NCBI GenBank assembly: GCA_963749675.1
Contig: CAVVNT010000001.1
Location: 62,001-126,000 of the forward strand
Direction of reading: 5' to 3'
Length of the DNA stretch: 64,000 bases
Source of the DNA: Roseitranquillus sp963749675
GTDB lineage: Bacteria > Pseudomonadota > Alphaproteobacteria > Rhodobacterales > Rhodobacteraceae
The notes beneath the pieces were generated by a model. It ran no database searches. It worked only from the letters and a program-made list of their open reading frames with translations, and was not told where the DNA came from. Positions 63,188-64,000 of this stretch are shown piece after piece (position 1 is the stretch's first letter; each line of letters opens with the position of its first letter). A program made the position numbers and the translations under genes.

Positions 63188-64000
63188 ATGAGCCATCCCG
63201 CCACGCCGCTCCTCGACCGCGTCGCAGGCCCCGCGGATCTCAATGCGCTGTCCGACCGGGATCTCGCGCGGCTGGCGACCGAGCTTCGGGCCGAGACGAT
63301 TGACGTCGTCTCCGAAACCGGCGGGCATCTCGGGTCGTCCCTCGGGGTCGTCGAGCTGACAGTGGCGATCCACGCGGTGTTCGACACGCCGCGAGACAAG
63401 CTGATCTGGGACGTCGGGCACCAGTGCTACCCGCACAAGATCCTGACCGGCCGCCGCGACCGCATCCGCACCTTGCGCCAGGGCGGCGGCCTGTCCGGCT
63501 TCACCAAGCGCAGCGAGTCCGACCACGACCCGTTCGGCGCCGCGCATTCGTCGACCTCCATCTCGGCCGGCCTCGGCTTCACCGTCGCGCGCGACATGGG
63601 GCAGCCGACGGGCGACGCCATCTGCGTGATCGGAGACGGCGCGATCTCTGCCGGCATGGCCTACGAGGCGCTGAACAACGCCGGCTCTCACGGCCGTCGG
63701 ATGTTCGTGATCCTCAACGACAACGAGATGTCGATCGCGCCGCCCGTGGGCGCGATGTCGAAATACCTCTCCGGCCTTTATGCGGGTGCCCCGTTTGCCG
63801 CATTGGAAAAACTGTCGGAGGGCTTCGAGGCGGCGCTGCCGGGGCCACTGCGCGACGGCGCCCGCCGCGCCCGCCAGCTCGTCACCGGCTGGCCCGGCGG
63901 CGGCACCCTCTTCGAGGAATTGGGCTTCAGCTATGTCGGCCCGATCGACGGCCACGACATGGACCAGCTCCTGCCGGTCCTGCGCGCCGCCCGCAGCCGC
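63188..64000 (+). CDS. dxs: 1-deoxy-D-xylulose-5-phosphate synthase, N-terminal part
   Basis: First enzyme of the non-mevalonate isoprenoid pathway, condensing pyruvate and glyceraldehyde 3-phosphate with thiamine diphosphate. 271 residues are present before the window ends. Motifs: ETGGHLGSSLGVVELTVAIH, WDVGHQCYPHKILTGRRDR, GFTKRSESDHDPFGAAHSST, and the ThDP motif GDGAISAGMAYEALNNAG to FVILNDNEMSI. ATG 63188 follows GGAGGG. Dxs next to puf is the Rhodobacter arrangement, linking isoprenoid supply to pigment synthesis. Confidence 0.95.
   Translation, partial: MSHPATPLLDRVAGPADLNALSDRDLARLATELRAETIDVVSETGGHLGSSLGVVELTVAIHAVFDTPRDKLIWDVGHQCYPHKILTGRRDRIRTLRQGGGLSGFTKRSESDHDPFGAAHSSTSISAGLGFTVARDMGQPTGDAICVIGDGAISAGMAYEALNNAGSHGRRMFVILNDNEMSIAPPVGAMSKYLSGLYAGAPFAALEKLSEGFEAALPGPLRDGARRARQLVTGWPGGGTLFEELGFSYVGPIDGHDMDQLLPVLRAARSR

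Overview
The window comes from a purple phototrophic alphaproteobacterium of the Rhodobacter type (Rhodobacterales). The right third, about 42.8-64.0 kb, is a photosynthesis gene cluster in Rhodobacter order: bchO<bchD<bchI<crtA, crtI>crtB>tspO, crtC<crtD, then crtE>crtF>bchC>bchX>(49-aa ORF)>bchY>bchZ>pufQ>pufB>pufA>pufL>pufM>pufX>dxs (dxs runs off the window end). pufX, spheroidene monooxygenase crtA and methoxyneurosporene genes crtC/D/F point to a spheroidene-series, PufX-type LH1-RC organism. Perfect TGT-N12-ACA palindromes (the PpsR/CrtJ operator consensus) sit in the crtA-crtI gap, as a pair in the crtD-crtE gap, and as a pair before bchC.

The left part is accessory DNA. 0-0.55 kb: joined remnants of IS21 (IstB) and IS256 transposases. 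0.77-5.5 kb: a GntR regulator divergent from a fumarylacetoacetate-hydrolase-family enzyme and a TAXI-type TRAP transporter, with an intrinsic terminator between receptor and permease genes. 5.7-8.5 kb: an IS66 element whose middle is replaced by a decayed serine-recombinase cassette, flanked by a 33-bp near-perfect direct repeat. 8.7-13.5 kb: a complete branched-chain-amino-acid-type ABC transporter operon. 13.7-15.2 kb: remnants of IS110, IS630 and IS1634. 15.5-19.2 kb: putA for proline catabolism.

19.3-30.4 kb is the most interesting region. It holds an eight-gene Mrp/Mnh-like cation/proton antiporter operon with three MnhD-type subunits and no MnhA, a two-gene membrane-protein operon (SPW-repeat type), an ECF sigma/anti-sigma pair, and a divergent DUF2333 operon. 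Four promoters in this block share the exact pattern GGGATGAA-N14-CGT(C/A): those of the sigma gene itself, the DUF2333 operon, the membrane-protein operon, and the region upstream of mnhE. This suggests an autoregulated ECF envelope or ion-stress regulon.

30.5-36.8 kb is a patchwork: a LysR regulator, a SAM methyltransferase, and what is left of a sugar-catabolic cluster (RbsC-type permease, SDR, IclR regulator, Tat-signal fragment, SelA/DgaE-like PLP enzyme). 36.8-42.8 kb carries exported proteins: a periplasmic protein divergent from an operon of a stand-alone receiver-domain protein, a Tat-exported protein and a beta-barrel, then a large type I arylsulfatase with a CSPTR active site, a small secreted protein and a DUF1127 protein.

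Many otherwise normal genes are broken by single-base frameshifts, and nearly all those I could resolve are one extra G or C. I read these as sequencing or consensus errors rather than gene decay, and annotate such genes as intact with a note. No rRNA, tRNA or CRISPR array was seen.
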